A stretch of DNA of 5,045 nucleotides from DTSX01 sp964633465 (GTDB lineage Bacteria; Pseudomonadota; Gammaproteobacteria; Steroidobacterales; UBA11654), in NCBI GenBank assembly GCA_964633465.1, contig CAZWGB010000073.1:1-5045 (forward strand). Direction: 5' to 3'. Numbering within the stretch: position 1 is the stretch's first letter; the number at the start of each line of letters is the position of its first letter. The translations under genes and the position numbers were made by a program. Below, piece by piece: positions 4,632 through 5,045 of this stretch. The notes under the pieces are model-generated. The model had not been told where the DNA came from and made no database searches. It saw nothing but the letters and a program-made list of their open reading frames with translations.

Positions 4632-5045
4632 ATGAGATACGCTTTAATTCTGTTGATACTTTTCACCAGTAACATGCTTAATGCTGTTGAGAAATTCCCT
4701 GTGGACCATTTTTTCAAAGATCCATCCATGCTCGATCCTCAGTTATCTCCGGACGGTAATTATTTAGCTGCACTGTTGCCATACAACATTAATGAAGAAA
4801 CGCAAAACGTCTGCAAGAGAAGGACCCAAAATTTTCTCAAAGATCTGGAAAAATATGCTGCAAAAGAGCTGGGTATAAGAAGAGTTGATGTGAGTACATT
4901 ATCCCCTGAATTCATTAAAGATCTAAAAAGAAAATACGCACAAGCTGAAGAAGGGGTGCACTGGTGTGATCTAAGTCGCCGCAACATTGCTGTCATCTGG
5001 TTGGCTGATCCAAATCCAAATTGTCAACAAGGCAAATATGCCCAT
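4632..5045 (+). CDS. S9-family (prolyl oligopeptidase-like) exported protein, N-terminal part
   Basis: The reading frame opens at 4632 and runs without a stop to the window end, giving 138 codons, so the gene is cut by the window rather than broken. It begins with a signal peptide (MRYALILLILFTSNMLNA, likely cleavage after A18), then FPVDHFFKDPSMLDPQLSPDGNYLAALLP (22-50). A 'xxFFxxP...xLSPDGxYLAxLxP' opening is typical of S9-family dipeptidyl/acylaminoacyl peptidases, where it begins the first blade of the beta-propeller; RRNIAVIWL (116-124) resembles the next strand. The catalytic alpha/beta-hydrolase domain (Ser-Asp-His) would lie well downstream and cannot be seen, so activity is unproven. 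Between the two strands are about 60 charged, probably helical residues bracketed by C61 and C112, longer than the short turn I expect there. Expected role: cleavage of peptides in the periplasm or outside the cell. Confidence 0.75.
   Translation, partial: MRYALILLILFTSNMLNAVEKFPVDHFFKDPSMLDPQLSPDGNYLAALLPYNINEETQNVCKRRTQNFLKDLEKYAAKELGIRRVDVSTLSPEFIKDLKRKYAQAEEGVHWCDLSRRNIAVIWLADPNPNCQQGKYAH

Noticed and set aside
4760..4996. Minus-strand frame of 78 residues opposite the S9-like gene
   Set aside because: The plus strand here has a perfect ribosome binding site, a signal peptide and an S9-type motif in an uninterrupted frame.

Overview
The window looks like ordinary chromosome from an AT-rich Gram-negative bacterium, most likely a marine-type gammaproteobacterium. 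The evidence is three Sec-exported proteins, a large outer-membrane TonB-dependent receptor of the 'RTLVLIDGRR' type, a Sel1-repeat protein, the start of an S9-family (prolyl oligopeptidase-like) protein, and Shine-Dalgarno sites close to AGGAG. The assignment rests on protein style and base composition only. No tRNA, rRNA, CRISPR array, insertion sequence, integrase or other mobile-element hallmark was seen.

Layout, left to right. (1) 21-617, minus strand: a small exported protein of unknown function, with an N-terminal Cys...CYDRL motif and a C-terminal GW..../NGQIWQQ/FGTY domain. (2) 618-953: a 336-bp divergent intergenic region. It holds two candidate extended -10 promoters facing away from each other that share the 10-mer TGTTGTTATA, an operator-like dyad around the rightward -10, a roughly 200-nt leader with small inverted repeats, and a strong ribosome binding site. 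(3) 954-3644, plus strand: a complete 896-residue TonB-dependent receptor. (4) 3636-3699: a hairpin across the receptor stop codon, then a strong bidirectional terminator shared with the convergent gene. (5) 3714-4538, minus strand: a complete 274-residue exported Sel1-repeat protein. (6) 4539-4631: a 93-bp divergent spacer. (7) 4632 to the window end, plus strand: the first 138 codons of an exported S9-family peptidase-like protein, cut by the window edge.

How the genes may work together is inference. The receptor would import a scarce nutrient across the outer membrane with energy from TonB. The S9-like protein would be a periplasmic or exported peptidase, so peptide capture plus cleavage is a reasonable but unproven link. 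The Sel1 protein is a probable periplasmic scaffold. The four genes are not one operon: they alternate in strand, and the two convergent central genes are separated by a terminator.

No clear candidate for an undescribed system stands out. The most useful leads are the matched divergent promoter elements at 673-753, the Cys-flanked insertion near the start of the S9-like protein, and the missing Shine-Dalgarno plus palindrome at the Sel1 gene start.
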